NCBI RefSeq assembly: GCF_000283155.1 | Contig: NW_004454207.1 | Location: 2,368,465 to 2,432,464, forward strand | Length of the DNA stretch: 64,000 bases | Source of the DNA: Ceratotherium simum simum | Lineage: Eukaryota; Chordata; Mammalia; Perissodactyla; Rhinocerotidae | Reading direction: 5' to 3' | Shown here: positions 12,235-23,170 of the stretch, piece after piece | Position numbering within the stretch: position 1 is the stretch's first letter | Layout of the letters: each line of letters opens with the position of its first letter | Position numbers and translations under genes: made by a program | Notes under the pieces: generated by a model | What the model was told of the DNA's origin: nothing | What the model saw: the letters and a program-made list of their open reading frames with translations, nothing else | The model's database searches: none

Positions 12235-12712
12235 TTTATTCTAGAAATATTTGTTGAGCACCTACTACGTGTTAAGAACTGTAACACATCCTATAGCTTC
12301 TGAAATTAAACCTGTAGCCCCTGCCCTCAAGTATCTCAAAGTCTTGTGGGGGCCAATGCCAATAGAGCAAGCAGGCCAATGCAGCATCATAGAAATTGCA
12401 TAGGAAGTAAGCTCGGGATATAACAGGAGCCCAAAAGGAGGGTGGTTGCCTAACTCAGCCTGGGAGATAGGAAGTCGAAGAAGATTTCTTAACAAAAGCG
12501 ATAACTGAACTGAGAGCTGAAAGAGAAGGAAGAGTTAGCCAAGCAGATGAAGGGAAGGAAAGACATTCCAGAGCAAGGTAGGGAAGCATGAAAAAGCAGA
12601 GTGCTTGCAGGCACTGGAGCTCCTGAGCAGGCAAGAGCACCCCCAGTGCTGAGCATGTTGCTGGGTACCTAGTAGGTACCTGGTGAATGTTTGAATAAAT
12701 CAAATGCCTTAC
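12235..12712 (-). mobile_element. L2 fragment, reverse orientation
   Basis: 'aatatttgttgagcacctac' and 'cgtgttaagaactgtaacac' are the reverse of the L2 3' end. It continues through 'gacattccagagcaaggtag' and 'gaaaaagcagagtgcttgca', ending where a forward L2 begins. Confidence 0.65.
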
Positions 12713-12714
12713 CA

Positions 12715-13172
12715 GGCCCTGTGTCATCTGCCTGCTGCCCCTTTCTCTGCCTAACTAACTCCCAGTACTCTTCCCCAGTTCATCCCCCTGCAGCCCATTG
12801 CCCACTTGTGATTCTTTGAACATGCCAGGCACCCTCCAGCCTGAGGCCTTTGCATTTGCGGTTCCCTCTGCCTAAAATGCCCTTCCCTCAGGTATCCACA
12901 TGACTCACTCCCTCTCCTCCTTCAGATTCTTGCTCAAGCACCATTTTCTCCTGACGCTTCTTTATCTATTTCCTGTGTAATTTTTCTCCATACCACTTAT
13001 TAGCCTCTGACCTTATGTATATTTGATTTCCATGTTCTATTGTCTGTCTCGCTAGAATGTAAGCTCCCATGTGTGCAGGGACTTTTGTTGTTTGTTCTCT
13101 GCTGTCTCCACAGTTCCTGAACAACGCCTGGAACATAGTAAGGCTATCAAAAATGTTCATTAGATGCATGAA
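12715..13172 (+). mobile_element. L2 LINE 3' region
   Basis: 'gaggcctttgcatttgcggt', 'ctgcctaaaatgcccttccc', 'attcttgctcaagcaccatt', 'agaatgtaagctcccatgtg', then 'gcctggaacatagtaaggct' and 'gatgcatgaaggaatg': L2 in the correct order. Confidence 0.85.
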
Positions 13173-15550
13173 GGAATGAACGATCGTCTATCTACTTGTA
13201 CAATATGCTATAATCATGAATTAATTGCCAGTCTTTCACTGTATGCCCCTCACTCAAATATGCAGATATTATGTAGATCCCAGAAGATAGCATTGGTTTC
13301 TCTCTGCATTGGTTTCTTTTTGAGACAGAAAATAGAAATAATGGAATTGGATTAGTCTGTCCTGATGAGTTAATAATGACCTCATGATGAAAATAGTCTC
13401 CCAGTTTTCTTCAGTCCATTCACGTCACCAGCCAATTCATTTTCCAAAGCTTGAAAACTTGCGCGGCCCCCCTACAAAATTAAGAGTGTGCCTCATGTCC
13501 CGTCATTCAAGGCCCCATGATACGGCCCTTGTCTCAGGTTGCATCTCCAGGGGCAATACCTGAGACAAGGATTTCTGGGCAAGTGAGTTATTAGGAAGTT
13601 TCCCAGGAAAACGCCCCTGTGGGAGTCAGGAGGTAGGACAGGGAAGGGAAGGATGCCGAGCAAGGATGCAACACCAAGACAGGCCCACGGAAGGAAGGGA
13701 AGCTTTGCCCAGCCCTGCCAGGGAGCTCTGTGGACAGCGAAGGTCACCCTTCAGAGTTGTCTCCACTCTGAGGACAGGAACTGGAGTAATTCTACCCCTT
13801 TATACATGCACAGGCTCCTCTCCCTTCATCGTAATTTTTTTCTGGCTTTCTGTGCACACAGGCAAAGCAGGTTCTGGCAGCCCAGTGCTGTCAGCCAACC
13901 AATAGACACGGCACTAGCTGTTGGGAGAGAAAGCCCCAGGAAGGGTATGTAAGGAAATGGTCAAGGGATTCTAGGAACATGGCCCGGAACACTGCCAGCA
14001 TCTGCTGCCTTTGGAGCCTTAGTCTTACTACTTTCTGGTTGCCAAAGTCACTCCCTGCTCTTTGCCTGCACTTTGCCTGCCTTGGCCCCTCTCCCACCAT
14101 GACTACCGATCCTTTAAGACTAATTTCCTCTGCTCCCTCCTCAATCAAGCTTTTCCTGGGTCCCAGAACCCCGTGGCATGCTCATTTCTCTGAACCCTCA
14201 TTATGTTCTCAACCCTGGGATCTGCCCTCACCTCTATCACTAAATTGCTGTTTGTCTTTGGACAAGTCACTCTGTTCATATACTCATCTGACAAAGGTTT
14301 GCAATCTGACCACTCAAATCCCTTCTAGGGCAAGAATTCTCTGATTTTGTGACTTACAATATTTCAGTGTATTAAAATTACAAATATATTTATCAGCCTT
14401 CACCAGACTGTAAATTTCTAAGGATAAGAATAATATTTTTGTTCTCTGAACTAGAGCTATGTCTTCTATAAATTGGGAATAATAACATCTCTAAATTGAG
14501 GTCGGAAGATTAGGAATGATATGTGTGTAGTGCCTGGTACATAGAAGACTCTTGAAATAGATGATCAATATATTGGCATATCTTTTTACTTCAGGAAGAA
14601 CCTATTACAGTGTCTTGTAGATTAGAGGCATTCAAGAAATATTTGCTGCATTATGGAAGGAGAAACTAAAGGCCAGACACTAGTTAGTGGCAAAGCCAAT
14701 CCGTCTCACATTGCATGCTCTGACCTTCCCACTCTTCCATGTTGCCAGAGCCACGAGTTGATTAAATACCGGAGAACTGGCTTTGGCCATATATGAAAAG
14801 AGCTAAAACCCCCCATAGAAGCTATGCCCAATCACTTAGAACTCTGCCAACCAGCTGGTTCCAGGACAGTCAGCTTTCAGTCTCAACCACTCTTAAAGCT
14901 TGTTCTTTGCTATCATTAAACACGGGAAGTATGCACCCAATGCCAAGGAGATCGTATCCTGTGGTTCCCCCAAAATGTGACATCTTTAGTATCTGATGTT
15001 TGCATCTTGGTCTGTGTTAGCATGCTGTTATTATTTATTGCAAAGTTTAATATTCATCAGCACTGGTTTCTGAGTGCAAGGTTTGATTTGGATCAGTGGC
15101 CTATCTTTTTAAATTTAGCTATTGAAATTATTAACCAGAACTTACAGACATAAAGCTTTAGCTGTCACTTGTGCGCTCATTGATACACAGAAGTATGAGG
15201 GCCAAAAGCTAATTTCAGAGCTACCAGTCTCCTGCTCAGAATCACAAACACAATTTATTCAGACCAAGAACTTGCCCAAACATTATTGCAAAGCCTTCCG
15301 CTACCAGGTAGGATTCATTGTATCTTCCTTTGTTTCAGATTCTTCTTTCATGGATACCCGTCCTCCTCCTTCTTTCTCCTCACTCTCTTCCTTGAAAAAG
15401 ATCGGTGAATAATGGTTCAGGAAATTTAATACTTGTGCTTTACAGGGAGCTTGCGTTTCTTTTTAGTATTATCCTTATTCCCAGGCAATGCCCCATAGGG
15501 GATGAGGGAGATTCAGGAAGAAAATTAGCTTCTCAAAAGAAAATATTCTA
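13173..15550. other. No gene; possible diverged L2 pieces
   Basis: 13980-14640 has L2-like phrases ('tcctcaatcaagcttttcct', 'gtgcctggtacatagaagac', 'ttcaagaaatatttgctgca') too decayed for firm calls. The remainder shows nothing. Confidence 0.5.
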
Positions 15551-15719
15551 GGGGCCGGCCCCATGACCTGGTGGTTAAGTTTGGCATGCTCCACTTCGGC
15601 AGCCCAGATTTCGTTCGTGGGCGTGGACTATGCTGTGGCAGTGACCCACATACAAAATAGAGGAAGATTGGCACAGATGTTAGTTCAGGGCGAATCTTCC
15701 TCAGCAAAAAAAAAAAAAA
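15551..15719 (+). mobile_element. ERE SINE, copy 3 (short, internally deleted)
   Basis: Head 'ggggccggccccatgacctg', then a deleted B-box region ('cagatttcgttcgtgggcgt'), 'acccacatacaaaatagagg', one 'gatgttagttcaggg' module and a 14-A tail. No clear target-site duplication. The old L1 fragment starts just after it. Confidence 0.9.
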
Positions 15720-15732
15720 GATTAATGCATTT

Positions 15733-15827
15733 TTTATTGTGGTAAAATACACATAACCTAAAATTTACCATTAGTGACATTTAATGCATTCATAATGTTT
15801 ACAACTATGATTCTGTACCCAGTTCCA
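15733..15827 (+). mobile_element. Old L1 (L1M) 3' fragment, left part
   Basis: 'tattgtggtaaaatacacat' and 'acctaaaatttaccattagt' are characteristic of the L1M 3' region. The sequence is broken by an LTR and resumes at 16491. Confidence 0.75.
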
Positions 15828-16490
15828 CTGTGTGGGGGGAGTTTTCCCCTACAACACCAAGCAGTTCTCTGACACCAGCTGGGTGTCCTATAATTCAACT
15901 CAATTCTGACACTATCTACCTGAAGATAGTGTCAGATCTCACAGGTTAAGGGCTCAGTCCTACAGGATGCACCCCCCTGCACTTCATACACCAATCGCAA
16001 GTCCAGGTTGTCGCCTGTGCTTGATCAACTGGCTATAGATTGGAGGTTCCAACAACCCCTCCTTGGGTTTGATTAATTTGCTAAAGCGGCTCACAGAACT
16101 CAGAGAAACATTTTATTTACTAGATCACCAGTTTATTATAAAAGAATATAACTCAGGAACAGCCACATGGAAGAGATACATAGGGTAAGATATTGGGAAG
16201 GGGCATGGAGCTTCCATGCTCTCTCCAAGAGTGCCACTCTCCCCGCATCTCCACGTGTTCACAAACCTGGAAGCTCTCTGAACCCAGTCCTTTTGAGTTT
16301 TTATAGAGGCTCTGTTACATAGGCATGATTGATTAAACCATTGGCCATTGGTGATTGATTCAACCAACCTCCAGCCCCTCTCCCCTCCCTGGAGGTTGGA
16401 GGGTAGGACTGAAAGTTCCAACCCTCTAGTCACATGGTTGGGTCCCCTGACAACCAGCCCTCATCCTTCATTACCCCAAAAGGAAACTCT
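15828..16490 (-). mobile_element. LTR-like element inserted in the old L1
   Basis: About 660 bp that breaks the L1 sequence. It contains 'gctcacagaactcagagaaa', 'ccagtttattataaaagaat', 'acatggaagagatacatagg', 'gcatgattgattaaaccatt' and 'tagtcacatggttgggtccc', a set I know as one common mammalian repeat but cannot name surely. AATAAA signals read on the minus strand. It includes the 13-bp hairpin at 15905-15936. Confidence 0.6.
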
Positions 16491-17010
16491 GTAATCATTA
16501 AGTAGTCACTCCCCATTACCCCTCTGCCTGCCCCTGGTAGCTACAAATCTACTTTCTGTCTCTATGGATTTACCTATTGTAGATGTTTCATATAAATGGA
16601 ATTATACAATATGTGACCTTTTGTGTCTGGCTTCTTTCATTTAGCATAATGTTTTTGAGGTTCATCCGTGTTGTAGCATGAATCAGTCCTTCATTCATTT
16701 TTATGGCTGAATAATATTCCATTATATATATATGTGTGTGTGTATGTGTATATGTACATGTATATGTATATGTGTATGTGTATATATATATAGCAGCACT
16801 ATTCATGATGGCCAAAGGTGAAACCAATCCAAATGTCCATTAATGGATGAATGGATATATCATGAATAGTGCTGCTATAAACATTTGTGTACAAGTTTTT
16901 GTTTCAACGTTTGTTTTCAATTCTTTTTGGCATATACCTAGGAGTAGAATTGCTGAGTCATCTGGTAACTATGTTTAACTTATTGAGGAACCGCCAAACA
17001 ATGCATTTTT
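16491..17010 (+). mobile_element. Old L1 (L1M) 3' fragment, right part, rearranged
   Basis: 'ctactttctgtctctatgga', 'catttagcataatgtttttg', 'ttatggctgaataatattcc', then a TG/TA repeat, an inverted block, and 'tacctaggagtagaattgct'. Normal L1M order is kept except for the inverted block at about 16791-16856. Confidence 0.8.
16725..16790 (+). repeat. (TG)n/(TA)n simple repeat
   Basis: Alternating TATG/TGTG/TATA units between the L1 'aatattccattat' and the inverted block. About 66 bp. Confidence 0.9.
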
Positions 17011-19206
17011 AAAAACCATTCTGGCCTGGTCAGTAGAATTCTTATCTCTTTAATTTGATTTCAGTGATAGATAAAAGACAGTGATTAAGAGAATTGTTAA
17101 CTGAAATGAAGGGATCTTTGTAAAGTGCAAAATGCCAGGGCCCAGGATTTCCTTCCTTTGACTATGAAGTAATAATCTAGTAAGTGCCATGTAACACACC
17201 CCCTCTGTTATTAAAGATCAGGATGGGTGGTCCATGTCCGTGGGTATCTGAATTGAAAATTAGAGTATCTTTATGTTCACTGCATAAATAAGTAAAGGTG
17301 ACACCACGGATGAGGAGCTAGAGAATGGGATATGTAAAAGATTTTAGAGTATTTTGTAACCATACCATACGTTTGAACTTAGCAACAGAGATCATGAGCC
17401 TTCCCAACTATATTGTACGTTTCAATTTGCTTTCTCTCCTACCTAAACATGATCCAGATGATTTTGCATAACGTAGACAAGTCAATATGTTTCCAATTCA
17501 GTATACCCATTTTGTAAAGAAATCCCCACCCCACAACTAATGTCAGTTTGTTCAGAATATTTAGTTGCTTACCAGTATGTTTTAAATGCATCGTAACTTC
17601 AAATATTTTTCTGCCTGTTTCAAATGTGTGTATATATATTACATATATTTTTATGGAGAATCATCAACACTTTTAAAACACTCTGGCACCAAGTCTCTTA
17701 TGAATTCTCTAAGGATTTGGGGGAATCATTTTTTATCTTTAGCTTTTATAGGATAAAAGCTTTTCTCAAGTCAATATTATCCAAATATTTGGTTGAAGAC
17801 ACATTGAAATAATTTAGATTATTTTCTGAGTGTTGTCAGATTATTTTCATAATGTAGACAGAGGCATTTTAGGTTTATTAATATTTGATAGCTTTGAATT
17901 TTAAGAATCTTTGGGAAAATTTCATCCACTTTGTTTTAAACTAAGCAAGTGCCTAACATGATCTTTTCCTTTCGGCCAATACCAGGTGTTTCATTTGAAA
18001 CTTTTATTTTCTAATGATAATATTCATGAAGGCGGTAATGCAGTTATCTTTGCAGAGGATCAAGCCACTCTTCATTCAGCTGCTTCTTAACAAATTCTCA
18101 GAATTCAAGGCAAATGCTGTGGAGAGAGAAACCAGGCTTACAGATTTTAGCATATCTGAAATTGAATACAGAAAGTGTTACATTCTGCTTCGCAATAATA
18201 GTCACACACAGAAAATGTTTATCTTTTCATGTAGCATAACTAAGATGAAAAGTATTAGCAATTATATTATTATTATCTATTACCTATAAAACTCTGAATT
18301 TGATATAAGCAGAGAACAAGTGCTTAAACTCTTTGTCTACTCAACCTCCATTTTTGTACAGTTTTAACATATTAGACACTTCCTGATACATGCCTATGAA
18401 AAGTGAATTGTGGCCTCTCCATGCTTAATTTGCTTCTTAATTGTGCATGATTGCAATGCCCATAAAAGAATACTTATTTATAGGCATAACATTTCAAAGG
18501 TAGCACTTTTCAGAAAAGGAGAGTTAGATTTATTTCCAGATGTTTCTACCGAACATTTTCTTTTTTCTCTCCCTCACCCTACACTCTGATTTCGTGGTTG
18601 TGATTAACAGCGCAAAGCTCCATAGCAAAAATTCATCAGTTGATTCCTCCCACCTACCGAATCCACAGTTTTCAGGGCTCAATTTGAGACATAATGAAAG
18701 TCTACTTTGCATAATTATCATATGAGACTATCTATAATTAAATGATGAAATGTGGTTATACTCCAGTGTGTAGACGAGGCTTTATGTGAACTGAAACCAC
18801 AAAGGTTTATTTCTTTGCTTTAACCTTCATCTGGTGTTTTTTGGGGGGGAATACAAACAAGCAATTCATTTCCAACAGTTTAAGTTCCCATGGGAATCTT
18901 TTTTTTTTTAAATTTCAGAAGAGAAGGCAATTTCTTGAATTGAAGAATAAATGGAAACTTGAATATGATTGCCTCTTCAATGCTAATAGATATTGCTCAC
19001 AAACTTTAAAAAGTGCTAATTATCAACATTTCATTTTGAGTTTTGCCTTAAAAATATTTTAAAAAGCTTTTATGATAGCTTTTCAAATACCTGTACAAAA
19101 AGACCTATTATTTGTCATGCAATTCTAAAGCCTGAAATGAGCCTTGCAAAAGTTTTCTAACCTTGATTCATAATCTTGGTTCATAATCTTTATCTATAAA
19201 TCAAGG
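17011..19206. other. No gene; AT-rich single-copy sequence, CNE-like in part
   Basis: No repeat recognised. 18010-18760 looks like constrained single-copy DNA by composition only. Confidence 0.55.
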
Positions 19207-19219
19207 TAAAGCAAAGTTG

Positions 19220-19469
19220 TGGGGGCTGGCCCCGTGGCCTAGTGGTTAAGTTTGCGTGCTCTGCTTCGGCAGCCCAGGGTTCCCAGGTTTGGACCCCCAG
19301 GGCGGACCTACACACTGCTCATCAAGCCATGCTGTGGCAGCGCCCCACATACAAAATAGAGGAAGATTGGCACAGATGTTAGCTCAGGGAAAATCTTCCT
19401 CGGGTAAAAAGAGGAAGACTGGGAACAGAAGTTAGCTCAGGGCAAATCTTCCTCAGCAAAAAAGAAAAA
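19220..19469 (+). mobile_element. ERE SINE, copy 4 (short-middle form)
   Basis: Head 'gggggctggccccgtggcct', middle 'ccccacatacaaaatagagg', two 'ttagctcaggg' modules and an A-rich tail. A perfect 13-bp target-site duplication, TAAAGCAAAGTTG, lies at 19207-19219 and 19470-19482. Confidence 0.96.
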
Positions 19470-19635
19470 TAAAGCAAAGTTGACTATACCAAGTTTGAAA
19501 CTAAAACAATGGTTCTAAAATTTCAAGTGAGGAATAACATCTCTGGGATTTTTTGTGAAACTCTATGAAATGTTATTAAATTAAACTTAAAATAACTGAC
19601 TAGGTAACTTTGGCTAAATTATGTCTGTATTTTCC

Positions 19636-19760
19636 AAGTATTCTTTTCACGCCAACTCTATGCCATACACTGTGGCAGAGACTGAAAATAAAGAGATATT
19701 ACACAACCTTCAAGGAGTTCAGAATCTAGTAGTATTCAATTCTAAGACTGCCAAGAGGAT
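19636..19760 (-). mobile_element. L2 3' end fragment, reverse orientation
   Basis: 'caactctatgccatacactg', then 'accttcaaggagttcagaat' matches the reverse L2 end ('ctatgtgccaggcactg ... ctcatggagcttacattct'). Diverged. Confidence 0.55.
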
Positions 19761-20047
19761 GCAGGTATCAGTGAGTTACCAGGACAAATACTGGAGTAAA
19801 GCTTAAATTTAAGTACATTTTATCCATTGACCTTTCCTGTCCTGAATATTGGGAAAAGGCTACCATTGTTGAATCTTAGTGGAGCACTTGTGCTCTTGAC
19901 ATGACTTTGAGAATCAAGAGAGAGGATTCCTCCTAGGAGCTAAATGAAGAAGGAAATTTAAGTGTTCATCTTTATTGTCTCCCTAATGATAATTTGAAAA
20001 ATCATGCTCTATGGTTATTGTAAATGTGATGATTTCCCATATATATC

Positions 20048-20279
20048 TAGATCTGGGCTCATCAAACTATGTCCTATAGGCCAAATCTGGCCCTCTGCCT
20101 GTTTTTGTGAATAAAGTTTTATTGGAACACAGTCATAGTCATTCTCTATACATTTGTCTATGGCTGCTTTTGTGCTACCACGGCAGCATTGAGTAGTTGT
20201 GATCAAGACCATATGACCTGCAAAGTCTAAAATATTTACTGTCTGGCCCTGTACAGAAAAAATATGCCAACTGCTGATC
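20048..20279 (+). mobile_element. hAT-like short DNA transposon, copy A
   Basis: 'gccaaatctggccctctgcc', 'aataaagttttattggaaca', 'tttgtctatggctgcttttg', 'aatatttactgtctggccct', ending 'atgccaactgctg'. Same family as copies at 27.4, 47.2 and 55.0 kb. Confidence 0.8.
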
Positions 20280-21369
20280 TAAATAATATGCTTAAACTAG
20301 TATTTCTAGGATTACCAATTTTAGACCTCATCTCCATTGCTTACTCTGCTAGATAGGGGCTAGTTTGATTGCACCATTCCCCACATCCTTCTCACACTCC
20401 TCTTTTCCCAGTATAGTACTGTAACTATAGAACAATAAAATCACAAAGTGATTTTAAATGATGCATTATACTTTTATTTCTTTTTCCTTCTGCTGTAAAC
20501 AGCATGTCCTGATACCAGTAATTTCCACTTAGTAAGATGAAAGTATAATTCCTGCACCCTTCTTGCTTACTTCTCCTTACCCTCTCCTTTCTCATCTTTG
20601 GTCTTCAATATTTTGCCTTGAATAATACAATGGTTGAAAATATTTGCAGTGGTCTTGTAACCATTACTGAGCCTTTGGGCCTTATCTATAGGTTGATTCT
20701 AAATTTTAAAACTCACTGAAGAGTTTTTATTTTTATTCCTAAGAAAATATTATTCATTGTATAGCTAATTATTGCTGGTTATACTGCCACTATTTTAAAG
20801 TTTTTTATTTGCTAGCAGTCTCTGTTTTTCATTTTCCCTCTTGCATATTTTGTCTTAAATACTTTGTCCTTCTCAAGAGTAGTGTCGAATCTCCAGAACC
20901 ACCTTCTTTCCCGGGCACCCTCCTCCTCAATTCCTCCTCCTACTCTAATCTGGACTGATGATTTCCTAGGCCACTACAGCACTGTATTCCAGTGACTTTG
21001 CTTCCTTCTTCTCTCTGTTGGAGCCATGGTTTTCCTGGTCTCATGCCTTTCTCTCCCTTGATTGTGTTGGAGCACATCCCCAGATAACTTGCTTAGAAAA
21101 GATGTGTAGGAAGTAAACTTTCTAAATCTTTGCATGTCTGGTCATATCTTTATTCTGCCCTCTCATGTGACATAGAAATCTAAGGTTGAAAATTAGTTTC
21201 CCATAGAAGTTTTAAGTCATGCTACATTGCCTTCCTTCCTCTAGTCCTGCAGTCAGCTAATGGTCTGATTCTAATTCCTTTATCCTCAATGTATCTTTTC
21301 TCTCTATAGCTTTAAAGATAATTTCTTTATTCTTGGTGTATTAAAACTCCATTGTGAATCATTCAGCTG
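20280..21369. other. No gene or firm repeat
   Basis: T/C-rich intronic sequence, perhaps old L1/L2 in part ('cttctttctcccttgattgtg'-like phrases). No firm call. Confidence 0.45.
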
Positions 21370-21382
21370 TGAAGGTGCTTTT

Positions 21383-21623
21383 TCTGTGTGTGTGTGAGGA
21401 AGGTCAGCCCTGTGCTAACATCTGCCAATCCTCCTCTTTTTGCTGAGGAAGACTGGCTCTGGGCTAACATCTGTACCCATCTTCCTCCACTTTATATGGG
21501 ATGCCGCCACAGCATGGCTTGACAAGCAGTGCGTCGGTGCACGCCGGGGATCTGAACGGGCGAACCCCGGGCTGCCGCAGCGGAGCGCGTGCACTTAACC
21601 GCTTGTGCCACTAGGCTGGCCCC
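21383..21623 (-). mobile_element. ERE SINE, copy 5 (short-middle form)
   Basis: Minus strand reads 'ggggccagcctagtggcaca' through a B-box region to two 'gatgttagc' modules. A 13-bp target-site duplication, TGAAGGTGCTTTT, lies at 21370-21382 and 21624-21636. The tail is a short TG-rich run instead of plain A. Confidence 0.95.
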
Positions 21624-21968
21624 TGAAGGTGCTTTTATTGTCAGGCTAAAGGCTCTCAGGCCAGGTTCTCAGGTCATTCAGCTCAGGGACGATTCAGATT
21701 CACTTATTTGATAATTCCTTTCTCCCTATTGTTTTCTCTTTTCTATTGTAGAAATTCTTATCAGTTGTTATTGGATCTTCTCAATTGATCACTTGTAATT
21801 TTTTTTCTTTTCTCTTATATTTTCAACACTTTGTCTTTTTATTCAACTTTCAGGAAGATTTTTTTTAAAAATTTACCCTTCAAGCTTTCCATTGAATTGA
21901 ATATGAAATTATATATTTAATTTCCAAGAGTACTCCCTCATTCTCATGTTTCTTTCTTTCTTTTTTTT

Positions 21969-22121
21969 TTTTTCCCAATAAAGTGCTGCAGCACACATCC
22001 TTAGGCACATAGCTCTCACCAGTTATCTTATAGGATACAGGCCTAGAAATGAGATTGCTGGGACACATAATATATGCCTTTAAATTTTGAAAGCTTATGA
22101 AGGCCCTTCAGAAACTGATTG
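21969..22121 (+). mobile_element. Old L1 (L1M) fragment, left of LTR
   Basis: 'tacaggcctagaaatgagat', 'tgctgggacacataatatat' and 'aaggcccttcagaaactgat' are the L1M 'agaaatgagattgctgggtc' region. It continues after the LTR at 22758. Confidence 0.7.
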
Positions 22122-22757
22122 TGTTACCAGACAAGAGGGCCCAGATGCCTGATGCACATAAAAAGCCAATAATTATCACTGTCGCTTTTGAGAAAAGGCT
22201 TTATTACAAGGTCAGCCAGCAAGGAGACAGGAGGCAAGCCTTTCAAATCTGTCTTGCCCATCCAAGGTTTGAGGTAAAGTTTAAGGGATTAGGGAGACCC
22301 AGCTGGTATGCAGAAGCACTAGCAGGATGAGTTTCAATTGGCAGGTCAAAATTTTCTCTTCTGCTCATGGTCTGGCTATATGACTTGAAAGTTTTGGCTT
22401 CTTGCTCCTGAAAAATGGCTTTAACGTTCTGTTAAGATGGGGTCAGTTACCAGGAAAAGCACAGTAGATAAGGGTAAAGTTATTATGCAGATTTAAGTCA
22501 TTGCCTTCTCCATTGATAAGAGTTTCTAGAGATTTAGGAGTCTAGACTCCTAAATGTATAATACAAATATGATACAAATAAATGTATTATATTTACTCTT
22601 ATAAATGTAAATTTCCCTTACAAAATAGTAACTTCTACTAGATTTTCAGAGCTTTCCTGTGTCTGCTGTTTCTTAATAATCCTCAGCTCAAAATAATCCT
22701 TATGCCAAAGAGACATATTTTGGGGCAGCAAATTCTGTTCCTGGTCCTGCGGTTACA
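22122..22757 (-). mobile_element. ERV-type solitary LTR, family B copy 1
   Basis: Bounded by TG...CA on this strand ('tgttaccagacaag' to 'gtcctgcggttaca'). Aligns along most of its length with 30644-31234: shared blocks include 'gcaggtcaaaattttctctt', 'taacgttctgttaagatggg', 'atgcagatttaagtcattgc', 'taacttctactagattttca' and 'cttatgccaaagagacatat'. It splits an old L1. No exact target-site duplication found. Confidence 0.72.
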
Positions 22758-23170
22758 GTTACACCACCTTACATTTCTACTTCAAGGGAAAAAAAGGGTG
22801 ATATATCAGTATTTTACTTTGCATTTATTAATGAGAATGAGTGTCTTTCAGAACTTTTTTGGCCGTTTATATTATTTTCATCTATGTACCTGATCATATA
22901 CTTCACCATTCTTTTTATTGAGTTATCTTTTCTTTTTGAATTGTGCAAGCTCTTTATCTATGTATATTTGTCTGTTATGTATGTTGCAAATATTTTCTTC
23001 CAGTGTATTATCTCATCACTTTGCTTATGCTTTTGCCCTTTTAAATTACTATGTAGTTGAACCTGTTTGTCTTTACCTTTTCCTTTCTGGATTTCACATT
23101 ATACTTAGAAATGCCCTTCCTACCCCAAGATACTAAATGTGATTTTCAGTATTTTCTTCTAGTACTTTCG
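22758..23170 (+). mobile_element. Old L1 (L1M) fragment, right of LTR
   Basis: 'ctctttatctatgtatattt', 'atgttgcaaatattttcttc', 'ttgcttatgcttttgccctt' and 'atgcccttcctaccccaaga' follow the L1M 3' end. Confidence 0.7.

Noticed and set aside
16588..16827. Minus-strand frame with an L1 ORF2-like end (MEYYSAIKMNE)
   Set aside because: It is a short decayed remnant of L1 coding sequence fused to a microsatellite translation, not a gene.
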